A model generated the notes under the pieces. The model ran no database searches. It was not told where the DNA came from and saw only the letters and a list, made by a program, of their open reading frames with translations. The position numbers and the translations under genes were made by a program. This document shows positions 10,024-20,492 of a stretch of 64,000 bases of DNA, piece by piece (the stretch's first letter is position 1; every line of letters starts with the position of its first letter). This stretch comes from Peronospora farinosa (lineage: Eukaryota; Oomycota; Peronosporomycetes; Peronosporales; Peronosporaceae), in assembly GCA_947646735.1 (NCBI GenBank), contig CANTFK010000692.1:186001-250000 (forward strand), in the 5' to 3' direction.

Positions 10024-10769
10024 AGTTCTATGGGTGAAAAAACGATAATTATGTGGTTCTGCGAACGTGATCCATCCAGACGGCCAACACGAAGGAGCCA
10101 CTGGCGAGACCACTATTGCCTGCAAAGTAAAGATCGAAGGTTCCTAGGCTCTGGAAACTCGACTAGGAAATTCTCTCAATCCATATGGCAAATTTTTAGT
10201 TAATTGTTGACGTCCTGGTCCCACAGAAGCCACTTAATCACGCCGACTACACGTACGATCATCTGGAGTCCGTTAAAACTTGCAGCTACGAGGTCCAATT
10301 ACGCGCAAAACATACGCCAGGAACGTTTTACAGGCTGGGAACCATTTTATCTTTTGTAGCTGATACTGTGCTTGAGTCTAAGCGGAATATGTCATGGTTG
10401 AACAGAAAGTGTTCCAGCGCCATGAAGCCCATCAAATCGCAACACCGCTGCGTATGCTAAGGTTGTCCGAGCAGAGCAACATCACTCTGAACGCCCCGCC
10501 AAACGCATCGATGATGTTAGACGGTAACGGTGTGTCAGTATTGCTTCGATTTGATTTGACAGAGCGACTCACTCGCTTCGTGGCACGGCAATGTTTTTCG
10601 CCTGAAGTGCTTCCAATTCGACCGAGTAATCCGGAAGAGCGTTGGTGGTAGCCATCCACGGAGTTCACCGAGTGACTTCGATATTATTTACGATGATGGA
10701 GGTTGTTTTCGTTTCTTGGAGCTGGAGGGATTAGAAGTGGACTCAATTGTAATCAGAGCGCTGCCGCGC
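10024..10769 (+). pseudogene. GCN2: GCN2-like kinase pseudogene copy 1, segment b (kinase end to HisRS-like domain)
   Basis: Continues segment a after the family-A insertion. It encodes the end of the kinase C-lobe (the LCERDPSRRP-type motif is visible in copies 2 and 3), and then the histidyl-tRNA-synthetase-like domain: from 10394 it reads VFQRHEAHQIATPL, then NAPPNASMMLDG and FDLTERLTRFVARQ. These match the RHGA.L.TPLL and LPFDLR..FARYVARN motifs of GCN2. Frameshifts and stops are frequent. Its last five bases, CGCGC (10765-10769), are the left target-site duplication of the family-B element. Confidence 0.85.
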
Positions 10770-11399
10770 TGTAACGGGGTTACACGACGGTTGTAGCGGA
10801 GTTTAACCGTAAACTCCCCTTTGTATTGCATATAATGCATTATGATACTTCTCTTTAGAGAGGTATTAAGTATAAGCGTTGAGATACGGTATTCGGTAAT
10901 ACCGTATCTTATCGATTAGGATTCGATAATCGATAACGCTGTACTAAGTACATCATACACAGATGTTTAGAAGATACGTCGTCCAATAGCAAAGTCTGCA
11001 TATAATAATTACTATTATAGTAATTAATCTAGTGTAGTGTACTTAGAGTAGGACTATTCATAAAATCTTAAAGCATAAATAAAATCAGTTCTCCTTTTGA
11101 GTTTAAGATCACAAGTCGTTCTGACTTGTTCTCTTGTGCACTTCGTGCGTTGGTTCTCTGAACCTCTAAGCTTCTAGCTTGTTCTTGCACCCTGTGCGTT
11201 GGTTCTCTGAACCTTAAGCTTATTGCTTGACTGACTAAAGTCTCTCTCCTAGTTCCTTAGAACAGGGTTACTTTCAGTCGTTTAATTAGTTCCTTAGAAC
11301 TAAGTGGCTTTTAGCCTTAACTCTATTTAGTTCTCTCGAACTAAGAGGCTTCCAGCCGAAAGTCTTCCTCTGGCTAAAGAGCTGTGCAGCTTCGCTACA
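10770..11399 (+). repeat. 5' LTR of family-B element
   Basis: TGTAACGGGG...TCGCTACA. It shows a dense series of inverted repeats, such as 11-bp arms at 10883-10893/10898-10908 with a 4-base loop, 10-bp arms at 10909-10918/10927-10936 and 9-bp arms at 11006-11014/11018-11026. A TATAATG-containing palindrome near 10820-10835 could be a core promoter element. Confidence 0.95.
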
Positions 11400-11401
11400 C
11401 T

Positions 11402-11411
11402 TGGTAGCACT
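11402..11411 (+). other. tRNA primer-binding site, family-B
   Basis: TGGTAGCACT begins two bases after the LTR end, the same sequence and spacing as in family A (2473-2482). Confidence 0.6.
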
Positions 11412-11459
11412 TGTAGTCAATCCTACACCTGAGTCCTTAAAGACTGACCCTCTGTGAGG

Positions 11460-12461
11460 ATGGAGAATCAAAATCACCTCTCTGAGGCACAACGACTCGC
11501 CTTAGATAAACTATCTGCGTTCGTCGGGCCTGATCAAATCGAGGCCCTTTTGGCCCAAGGCCCCGAGGTTATAAATGCTCGTCTTGAGGCCTTTATGCGT
11601 TATGAGGCAACGCTCCTCGGGCAGGTCCATGACCAGGCAGCGTCAGCCGCGCCTATACAGTACATTCCGGTACCTGTGACCGATGCAGAGCCAAAGGCTC
11701 GTCCACTTGTTTTAAGTGTCAAGACCTTCGAGGGGAAGGAGGGAGAGAACCTTCTCCTCTGGATCCGAGAAGTTGAAATGGCAATGGATGCCGCCATGCT
11801 TGCATCCGATAAGCAACGAGTTGGCTTGGCCATTTCTAAGCTCGGTGGAAGAGCTAGAGAATGGGCTCTAACGAGCGGTGTCTCTGTAAATGCTGCATTT
11901 CCCACATGGGAAATGCTTAAAAAGCAATTAACTTGTGTGTTTGCACCGCCTAATCAGGCTTATCGTGTGCGCTCACGCTTCCTAGCTACCCGACAGGGTA
12001 AGAAAGAATTGTCGGACTATGTCCAAGAGTTGAGAACTCTCATTGCTGCTATGCAGCAGGACCCACTGGCAGAGGAAGTCCGAGTAACCATTTTTATGGA
12101 GGGACTTCGCACTGGGATCGCCAGGACGGAAGTTTTCCGTGTCCAGCCTTCAACTTTTGAGGAGGCAGTAAGCGTAGCATTTAACGCTGAATTCAATTTT
12201 AAATCTGCTCGATATGGTCTGCCCTGGTATCAATCAAACACCGCTAATAGGGCGGAACCCATGGACCTCAGCCATGCTGAAGAAGCTGAGCTTCAAGCTG
12301 CTGAGCAGCAAGGTAGCATCCGTAGATGTTACATGTGCGGAAGCACTAGGCATCTCCGCCCTAGCTGTCCGTTGCGAAAGCAACGTTCAAATCGGCAAAG
12401 CCGAAGCCCTGCTCCTAGCCAAAAGGCGAGCACCGCAGGGGAAAATGTCGACTCCCAGTAG
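11460..12461 (+). CDS. gag: Gag polyprotein of family-B element, intact
   Basis: A 333-residue open frame from ATG 11460 to TAG 12459-12461; an in-frame GTG two codons upstream is less likely. It would form the element's capsid and nucleocapsid in the cytoplasm. The N-terminal 70 residues are helical and Ala/Leu/Glu-rich. The retrotransposon-gag domain follows ([52 protein letters not shown]), then a CCHC zinc knuckle ([14 protein letters not shown]) at residues about 290-303 and a basic Ser/Arg-rich tail. It is the only uninterrupted gag in the window. A decayed copy of its C-terminal half lies at 60149-60510. Confidence 0.92.
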   Translation: MENQNHLSEAQRLALDKLSAFVGPDQIEALLAQGPEVINARLEAFMRYEATLLGQVHDQAASAAPIQYIPVPVTDAEPKARPLVLSVKTFEGKEGENLLLWIREVEMAMDAAMLASDKQRVGLAISKLGGRAREWALTSGVSVNAAFPTWEMLKKQLTCVFAPPNQAYRVRSRFLATRQGKKELSDYVQELRTLIAAMQQDPLAEEVRVTIFMEGLRTGIARTEVFRVQPSTFEEAVSVAFNAEFNFKSARYGLPWYQSNTANRAEPMDLSHAEEAELQAAEQQGSIRRCYMCGSTRHLRPSCPLRKQRSNRQSRSPAPSQKASTAGENVDSQ

Positions 12462-12547
12462 GCGCGGGGCGCCCTACTGGGAAAGAACTAAGTTTTGTTG
12501 AATCTTTAGGAGGTAAAGGTAAACAGGGCTTAGCCCCAGGTGGTTCT

Positions 12548-13355
12548 GTGGATGCTCCCATAGAACAAAATTACAAGCCAGGCTTGTTGGTTGTGTCGGC
12601 AACCGTTAAGGGTTTTGAGAAACCCTGGTCAATTTTAATTGACTCAGGGGCGTCAGGGAACTATGTCCGACGTCGCTCCCTTGAGGGGAGTCAGCTGTAT
12701 GCTGAGGCGCTGGAAGCGCAAGAGGGTGACAGTATAACCGTACGTCTCGCGACTGGTGTACGTGTCACCGTTCCTAAAGTTCCGTTGAACTTAGGTGTGA
12801 AGTTCTTAGACTTCAATAGCGTTGATACGCTGTCTTGTCCTAGATTTGGACTCGACATATGATCTCATTCTCGTTATGGCCTGGCTGGAACGCCATGAGC
12901 CGTGGATCGATTGGAGATCCAAAACCTTAGGCGCAACGCGCAATGTTCCTAGCGAAGCTTTGGAGAGTCATGAACCCACCTTCGCTAGAAAACAAAAGTG
13001 CTATTGGCGCGAGCCATTAACTGATTCAGTTAATGTGCTGGACATTGGAGTGTCTGAGTTGATAAACTCCGATGTCAACAATAATAGTGTCGAGCAGAGC
13101 TCAATGACACTTAGTGGAACGGCACGTACTCCGTTAAGTGATACTCATAGTAATATTGGCTGTAAATGCGATTTACTGGATGTCGGTAATGACATCGGCT
13201 CTCGTATAGAGCGAGTGAAGGTCAATGACCTTGTTAGTGATATTGGCTGGAAATGCGATTCACTGGATGTCGGTAATGACATCGGCTCTCGTATAGAGCG
13301 AGTTAGGTCGATACTTGTTAGTGATATGGTGAAATGGATTCATGGATGTCGATAA
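12548..13355 (+). pseudogene. pol: Aspartic protease region of family-B pol, frameshifted
   Basis: The retropepsin-like active site reads IDSGASGNYV near residues 36-45 of the first open segment (12548-12862). A one-base insertion near 12825, relative to the copy at 60890, moves the downstream half (LDLDSTYDLIL...WLERHEPWIDWR) into the next frame (12822-13355). The flap and C-terminal ILG-type motif are partly altered: the usual Gly in LG.W reads Val (ILVMAWL), while the copy at 60930 still has ILGMSWL. The segment runs into the tandem repeat array, where a degenerate unit breaks the frame again. Confidence 0.85.
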
Positions 13356-13650
13356 TGACATGGCTCGTATAGAGCAGTTAAGGTCGATGACCTTGTTAGT
13401 GATATTGGCTGGAAATGCGATTCACTGGATGTCGGTAATGACATCGGCTCTCGTATAGAGCGAGTGAAGGTCATTGACCTTGTTAGTGAATTCACTGGTA
13501 CTAGTGACCCACTGGGTGTCGGTAATGACATCGGCTCTCGTATAGAGCGAGTGAAGGTCAATGACCTTGTTAGTGAAGTCACTGGTACTAGTGACCCATT
13601 GGGTGTCGGTAATGACATCGGCCCTTACATAGGGCAGGTAAACGACAAGG
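13176..13650 (+). repeat. 87-bp in-frame tandem repeats in the PR-RT linker (family B)
   Basis: Units start at 13176, 13263, about 13343 (degenerate, shortened), 13424, 13511 and 13598, with an exact 87-base spacing where intact. Each encodes a 29-residue peptide around [14 protein letters not shown] and DLVSDIG. The truncated copy at 61209-61395 has about two units. Copy number differs between elements, as expected of a coding minisatellite. Confidence 0.9.
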
Positions 13651-15521
13651 GGTCTGTTGACCTTGGGGAAGATAACATCCCAAGTACTTTAAAGAGTACG
13701 GTCTCGTCAATGAGACGGCAGCGTCGCCAGATGGCGGCTGCGAGACGCAAAGCGTCTATTTTATCGCATAGTAATGTCAATGACCAGTTGTACACCCTGG
13801 TCAACGGAGTGACAGGTGATGTAGATGGTGAGGTTGACCTTGAGGCCCTCCCATCATTAAATGCTCTTTTAGAGCTAGACGAAATGTCTGTGGATGAATT
13901 CCATCAGGCCTTGAAGGCAGGTGCTCTGTCCGATATGGTGGTCATTCGACCTAACCTCGAGCTGAACTCATCCTCGCTTGTCGATGAGACAGTCCTTGAA
14001 GATACCAAAGCGGCACTAAGTGCACGTAGTGGGGCATCTATTCTAAAGGACTCTTCAGATCCCTACTATCCTTTGGTAAAAGAATTCCAGGACGTGGTGT
14101 GTCACGATCCACCGTCGGTTCTACCACCTGATAGGGGCGTACGTCATGAAATTGACTTGGTTCCTGGAACCAAATACTGTGTAACACGGCAGTGGCCTTT
14201 ACCCAAAGAACAGTGTGACGTCATTGACGAGTTCTTTCGTGCAAAGCACGCGGCGGGCATGGTGCGTGAAAGTAAATCTCCGCACTCGACACCCACTTTC
14301 TGTGTTAAGAAACCAAATGGTAAATGGCGTATTGTTCATGCTTATAATAAGCTCAATGCGGCCACTATACCTGCACAGACACCGATACCTAGAAAGGATG
14401 TTCTTCAGAACAATATGGTCGGTTGTACCATGTACAGTGCGCTCGACTTAGTCGATGGTTATTACCAATTGCTCATGCGAGCTAGTGATATTCCGCTTAC
14501 TGCTGTTAGTACTCCGAGCGGTATGCTCTGGGAGTGGTTAGTGATGCCCCAGGGGCTATCTAATGCTCCGGCTACGTTTAACCGTTTGGTGACGCAATTG
14601 TTTCGACCCCATCGAAGTTATGCACAGACGTATTTTGATGACATTTTTGTCCATAGCCGAGCTGAACATGGTCGGTCAGATATTGAGAACCATATTGTTC
14701 ACTTACGAGCAGTGCTCGAGTGCATGCGCACTAATAAATTATATGCTAATGCCTCTAAGTGCATCTTCGGGGCCGAAGAAATTCCCTTTCTAGGGTGCTT
14801 CATTGGGAAGCGAGGACTACGAGCGGATCCCGCCAAAGTCAAAGCCATAGTCGATTGGCCTGTTCCACAATCTCAGAAGGACTTGCGTAAATGGCTTGGC
14901 CTTGCCAATTACTTACACAAGTATAGCGAAAATTACGCTGATATGGCTCGGCCGTTATCCAATCTCCTTAAAAAGGATGTGGAATGGTGTTGGCATGCCG
15001 AACACGAAAATGCTTTTCAAGCAGTGAAGGCAAGCCTTCTACATGCTCCTATTTTGGCTTTGCCAGACCCTGACCGACCGTTTAGCGTCGTCTGTGACGC
15101 ATCGGATTTTGCCATTGGCAGTGCTCTGTTACAATCAGATGATGAAGGCCGTGAGCGTGTAATCGCTTTTGAATCTCGCCAGCTGAAAGCTGCAGAAAAG
15201 AACTATCCAGTTCATGACAAAGAGCTACTTGCGATGAAGTATGCCCTGGTCAAATTCAGAGTTCATCTGCTGGGCTCAAAGCCTTTTGTGATCTATACCG
15301 ATCATGCGTCGTTACGCACTGCGACTCAGTCGCCGCATCTCTCGCAGAGAATGGCCAGATGGCTGTCATTCTTTGCCGAATATAACTTCGAGGTGAAATA
15401 TAAGCCGGGCAAGCAAAATGCTTTGGCTGATGCGTTGTCACGCAGACCTGACTATGAGCTTGCTCATGTGACGACGTTGTCGTCTTCGATCACCGATCTC
15501 ATTCGTATCGGCGTATGCTAA
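13464..15521 (+). pseudogene. pol: Reverse transcriptase and RNase H of family-B pol (685-codon open segment)
   Basis: Copies element RNA into DNA. After the last linker repeats and a basic patch, the RT begins near 14135 with RHEIDL and PGTKYC. Visible motifs are [44 protein letters not shown] and the catalytic YFDD at 14631-14642. RNase H follows at about 15070-15450 ([40 protein letters not shown]). The segment ends at a TAA at 15519-15521 after a one-base gain near 15505; in the copy at 63225 the frame goes on towards the integrase. The domains themselves look complete. Confidence 0.93.
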
Positions 15522-15540
15522 AGATGATCACTGTATAGCG

Positions 15541-17262
15541 TTGCTACATGCTCTTGGCAGTGAGGAGTTTAAAGACTCGGACATTAAATTGTCGGCACGA
15601 TTGCGTGCGAGCCTCCATCGATATTCTATCGATGAGAGGGGCTGTTGTACTATCGTACAGATGTGTCGGATCACTCCGCGTATTGTAGTTCCTCATGACG
15701 AGGATTTGAAGTATCGTATCCTCTATGAGGTACATGACACCGCCATCGGTGGTCATTTGGGTCGTGAAAAGACCTATGGGGCAGTATGCCAAAGTTATTG
15801 GTGGCCCAAATTATACAAATGGGTGAGCACATATGTGCGTACGTGTGAAATGTGTCAGCGGGTGAAACCCTCGCCCCATTCGGCAGCGCCGCTGGCTAGT
15901 TTGCCTATTCCCAATGGGTGCTGGGAGTCCATTAGTATGGAATTTGTATTTGGCCTACCGAAAGATTCGCATGGCAATACAGGTATTGTGGTCTTTGTGG
16001 ACCGTTTGAGCAAGATGGCTCACTTAGCGGCTGTGCCAGATTCGATCGATGGTGTGGGTACAGCGGAGCTGTTTATCGATCGGGTGTTTCGCCAACATGG
16101 CTTGCCAGTGGCAATTGTTTCTGATCGTGATCCTCGTTTTACGAGTAAATTTTGGAAGTCCGTCTTCCAGGTGCTGGGCACCCGTTTGGACATGTCCACG
16201 GCGGATCATCCGCAGACCGATGGTCAAACCGAACGCGTAAATCGCGTTGTTGAAGATATCCTACGCAGCGTTTGTGCTGAAACGCCTAAGCGTTGGAGCT
16301 CTATGCTCCCTGTAGTTGAGTTTGCACTCAATAATTCCGTGCACGCCTCCACCGGCTACACTCCGTTCTATGTGAATGGTCTCACACACCCACGCGTTCC
16401 GCTAACGCTACCACCGAGTGGTTCAGGGCTTGGTGAGGGAGAGGTTGCCGATCGGCTTGCTGATGTCAGCCCTAATACTGTTAGGAAACAGGTAAATGCG
16501 TTTCTCGCAACGCGACTAAATGTCTTACGACATGTGCAAGATGCAATGGCTGATAGTCAAGATAAACAGAAGGAATATGCAGATGCGAAAGGCAGAGGTT
16601 GTATTAATGATTATGAGGTCGGAGACCAAGTATTACTTAATGCTAAAAACCTACCTACCAATGTAGTATCCGCTGTCTTTAAGACGAAGTTGCGTCCGCG
16701 CTTTATCGGACCCTTTAAGGTCATTGCCAAGAAAGGCACAGCGTATACGCTTAACTTGCCGCGCAAATTGCGTACACATCCTGTGTTCTATGTCGCCATG
16801 CTAAAACCTTATCGGGATCCATCCCAAATAGACGCTAAGGCGCTCGCGCCGGGCCCATTGGCATTGTCGCGGGACGGAGCATCTGCACCAACAAGTCAAG
16901 TTGACCCTGCATTCGGGTCCGACTCTCTTCCAGGGACTCCAGCCGGGAGTTCATCGTCTGCCTCTCCTCACGAAGGGTCCGCACCTCCTGAACAAGCTCG
17001 GCATGAGCTTGTTCCGATACACCGACCTCCTCCTCCTTTGCTCGATGCGCAGGGGAACCTGCAGTTCCATGTGGAACGTCTACTACAGAAGCGTCGCCGC
17101 CATGGTCAAAACCAGTATCTGGTAAAGTGGCGGGGTTATCCCGAGTCGTGGAATTCATGGGAGTTTGAGACTCCCCTTCGGCAGGACTGCCCGTACGCCG
17201 TGGACGTTTTTGAGCGTCGTGCGCAGGGTCCGCCTGTTGGCGCTGACGCTTCTCACCAGTAA
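15541..17262 (+). pseudogene. pol: Integrase plus C-terminal chromodomain of family-B pol (573-codon open segment)
   Basis: Inserts element cDNA into the genome. The HHCC zinc finger is at about residues 63-105 (HDTAIGGHLGREK, CEMCQR). In the catalytic core the first acidic residue reads Glu in ISMEFVFG (codon 15940-15942) where family A has Asp (SLDFMFG). The second Asp is in SDRDPRF (16123) and Glu in TER (16231), with 35 residues between them, as in D,D35E integrases. A GPF motif (RFIGPFKV) is near 16705, then a Ser/Pro-rich linker. A chromodomain lies at about 17071-17222 (VERLLQKR, YLVKWRGYP, SWNSWEF), thought to guide insertion to modified histones. Its last 430 bp overlap an antisense ORF. 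Confidence 0.93.
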
Positions 17263-18129
17263 TGGTGAGGGTAGGCGGGTTAGCGACCTCGGACTGTCGT
17301 GAACTTGCGGCTACAGGGGTAGCCGAAACATTGAGCTGCTGGGTAGCAGACGCATAATGCGTTCGTTGGAATTTCAATTTTCCCCGGGCCTTCAATTTAG
17401 CGTAATCGTAACGCATCTTCCGCTCAAGTCGAACATCTGCCACATCGGCACTTGCCCGTAGGGCCCACATGCTGCTTAAACGTCGCGCATAATGCGCCCA
17501 GCGGCCGTGTCTTCTTCGTCCTCGGTTTCCCCCGCGAACAGAAGGATGGGAACACCCTTTATGGGAGGAACCGGCGCACCGCGCACTTGCCTGTTAAGGC
17601 GTGCCAAGTATTGGCTTTGTGTAGTGATGTGGGGTTCCAGATATCGTTGTCGAAGTGCCGTGCGCGTGGCAACATCCTCAGGTGAAATGGCCTCAGGCCC
17701 AATGGTCCAACCAGAAAGGGAATGCCCAGATGCTTCCTTTAGGCGTTCTTCCACCGTAGGTGGCTTGAACCTGTACTGTCGGTGGTCCTGCAGCCTCGTC
17801 ATATTCTTCTTCCGGCGCTTGGCGCCTTCCTCTTGGTCGATGGTCCGCTGTTGCTGCTCGTCGAGTGGGTTGGTAACTGTTACCGTTGATGATACGTTAG
17901 GCGGGTCACGTAACGCTGTTAGCGCATCTGCTGCACCACGTTCAGGGAACGGATTCGGTGCATGACTAGTGTCATCTTCACCCGTGAGGGTGGCTAAAGG
18001 GGACCCATCGGGTCCCACAAAGACAGTGTCACTTTCGTAATCAACCGCTTCGTCAAGGTCGTCTTCAATGAGGACCCTAAGAGTCTGTGACTCACTGCCG
18101 GGAGGCGTCATGTTGTGTGCCGTGAACAA
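16835..18129 (-). pseudogene. Antisense ORF (aORF) of family-B element, one frameshift near 17475
   Basis: Two minus-strand open segments, 17476-18129 (217 codons) and 16835-17470 (211 codons), join into one reading if a small indel near 17475-17500 is allowed. Copy D at 113-385 keeps the two parts in one frame, which supports this. The N-terminal part is acidic, followed by KRRKKN and an Arg/Gln-rich segment. The second part has Tyr-Asp-Tyr-Ala-Lys-Leu and a KRPRR patch that resembles a nuclear signal, and ends in a strong heptad pattern (ELVQEVRTLREERQ, SRLESLEESR). The segment 16835-17262 is antisense to the integrase linker and chromodomain. It resembles the family-A aORF in position, order of parts and codon phase, but not clearly in sequence. 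Function unknown. Confidence 0.55.
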
Positions 18130-18210
18130 ACCGTGAGGTTTTAAACGTTCGCTAAAGCACTACCTCTAAGAGGAAAAATGTCGAGTGACATTCTATGGGA
18201 ACGTCAGTCT

Positions 18211-18222
18211 GGTGGGGGAGGG
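18211..18222 (+). other. Polypurine tract, family-B
   Basis: GGTGGGGGAGGG directly precedes the 3' LTR; the same tract precedes the LTR at 1196. Confidence 0.75.
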
Positions 18223-18861
18223 TGTAACGGGGTTACACGACGGTTGTAGCGTCTTTCCGGGAGTTTACGGTTAAACTCCCCTTTGTATTGCATATAATGC
18301 ATTATGATACTTCTCTTTAGAGAGGTATTAAGTATAAGCGTTGAGATACGGTATTCGGTAATACCGTATCTTATCGATTAGGATTCGATAATCGATAACG
18401 CTGTACTAAGTACATCATACACAGATGTTTAGACGATACGTCGTCCAATAGCAAAGTCTGCATATAATAATTACTATTATAGTAATTAATCTAGTGTAGT
18501 GTACTTAGAGTAGGACTATTCATAAAATCTTAAAGCATAAATAAAATCAGTTCTCCTTTTGAGTTTAAGATCACAAGTCGTTCTGACTTGTTCTCTTGTG
18601 CACTTCGTGCGTTGGTTCTCTGAACCTCTAAGCTTCTAGCTTGTTCTTGCACCCTGTGCGTTGGTTCTCTGAACCTTAAGCTTATTGCTTGACTGACTAA
18701 AGTCTCTCTCCTAGTTCCTTAGAACAGGGTTACTTTCAGTCGTTTAATTAGTTCCTTAGAACTAAGTGGCTTTTAGCCTTAACTCTATTTAGTTCTCTCG
18801 AACTAAGAGGCTTCCAGCCGAAAGTCTTCCTCTGGCTAAAGAGCTGTGCAGCTCCGCTACA
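18223..18861 (+). repeat. 3' LTR of family-B element
   Basis: TGTAACGGGG...CCGCTACA, 639 bp, followed by the right target-site duplication CGCGC (18862-18866). It differs from the 5' LTR mainly by a 9- to 10-base difference about 30 bases from the left end and single substitutions near the middle and the right end. Confidence 0.95.
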
Positions 18862-20492
18862 CGCGCTGTCTGGGTTCCTACGATTTGCGCTTCAATGACG
18901 CTCTAAAGACGCGCGGCATTCTTGACCTTTCCGCATTACCAACAGTGCTCGTCGCGAGGTGCTACGGATACTTGCGAACCAAGTTTTATTCTATGTGCAC
19001 GCTGGTCCATCTTCCACTCAAGCTCCGAGTCTGAAACCAGGACGCAGGAACTCTGTCACGAAGCGAATGAAACACTACGGGGCATCGGTAAGCTCTATTG
19101 ATGCACTCAAACCATTCTTCTTTCTACTGGAGGACTGACTTACGTCGCTTGACATTATTGAGTTGGAGGTGCAAAAACGGTTTGCAAACAATTGGGCATT
19201 TGCGAACCGAGACTCAGCGACGGCAGCAAATGGTATGACTGGCTCTGCATCTCCAATAGACCAGAAACAGATCCAAAAGCGTGACGCATAGCTACGCCGC
19301 ATCGTCAAGGATGTGAAAGAGGGTAGTACATCCTTGCGCATATTGTTGCAAGGCATGCAGTTCAATCGGCTGTCAGGTCCAGTGTGCACACGATTAAATT
19401 TGGGGCCCGATTATCATCGCTCAGGGTGGACGCTGATATCACGCTTGAAGCTCATAACGGCGTACACAAACACCTCTTTTGTCATTGCGATGGGTGTACG
19501 TTTTGCCATCGATAAGATTGTATCGTTGCTAGCTGAGTCCATATGTACTGCGTAGCTGAAACTCAAGTCTCCAACCTCAGAAAACATGACAGATGGCCGC
19601 ATGGTTTTGATTTGTTCGGCAGGTACACGATGCTTTTTCGTATACAGATTGTGATGCTCTTATGGGGACTCGGCATTAACGCAAGATACCTGCATCCAGT
19701 ATTGCACCTTGAAGGCCTCGACGATTACTGTGCTCAGCAGAACATCCAATGGATGGTGATTGTGCAAAATCACATGATGCGAGAGAAGCAACAGGTGAAG
19801 ATCCAAGCAGTGAACAACCATTCTGATGCTGGTGTGGTGACAAATGTGTCATAGTTGCCATAGTGATTTGTCGAGCTACAGGCGATGGTTGGCAAAAGCT
19901 CCCACGGTGAAACTGCAGCTGGTGGTGGCCGTGAACATGATTATATTGAAGAAAGTATGAACAGCAGAACTAGCGGTGGTGGTGGCAATAATTCTTCATC
20001 TACTGGCAACACGTTGCAGCCTATCCTTGATGTAAGGGTGATCATTGCGAAATAGACAGGAAGTACCGCAACTATTAGCTTGATACACAGAAAGCCACGC
20101 GTCGTGTATCAAAGTGGATCTCCTCGAGCTTTTCCGCTCGCAAGGACGATGCCATGAAAGTATTGTCGATAGGTCTCCCGTTTCTCTTCTACGAGAGATG
20201 AAAATCGGCGTTAGTGGAAGCGGGATACAACGACATCGAAACTTTTAGCAGGCTACATCAAAGATAGCAACAGCTAGTGCCACATATTCAGCACGCAGCC
20301 TTCCTACCTTTCACACACTGAGAAACGAAGACTCGAGAGGACTCACCGTGACTGAAGAGCTGAAAAATCCTACGAACGATCTAGATGTTGGCGGTCTTTA
20401 CGATTTGATTGCGGATTTCTGCAGCGTATGCTGTGGCACTTCAAGGGTGATGGTGACCAGAGGCTCATCAAAGGTGACCTTTATATCGCTAC
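18862..20492 (+). pseudogene. GCN2: GCN2-like kinase pseudogene copy 1, segment c (HisRS-like domain to C-terminus)
   Basis: Resumes exactly where segment b stopped. It encodes LGSYDLRFNDA..TRGILDL, then the long HisRS-like tail, GVRFAIDKIVSLLAES (compare IGVSIAIDKI in GCN2), and from 19631 LWGLGINARYLHP...CAQQNIQWMVIV, which matches the LW.AGI.A...YC....I.Y..LV region of GCN2. A Gly/Ser-rich stretch follows near 19885-20030. Similarity to copy 3 ends near 20492, where copy 3 goes on with different sequence at 43237. Many stops and frameshifts are present. Confidence 0.85.

Larger units (their letters stand above)
10770..18861 (+). mobile_element. Family-B Ty3/gypsy chromodomain retrotransposon, young but with a broken pol
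   Basis: An 8.09-kb element with LTRs of 630 and 639 bp, PBS, intact gag, pol in several frames, antisense ORF, polypurine tract and 3' LTR. Target-site duplication CGCGC lies at 10765-10769 and 18862-18866; the empty site is seen at 34362-34366 and 41602-41606. The LTRs differ by about two substitutions and one small rearrangement near the left end, so the insertion is recent. Even so, pol has at least three frame breaks. Related copies in the window are the 3' end at 1-1783 and the truncated copy at 60149-63290. Confidence 0.95.
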
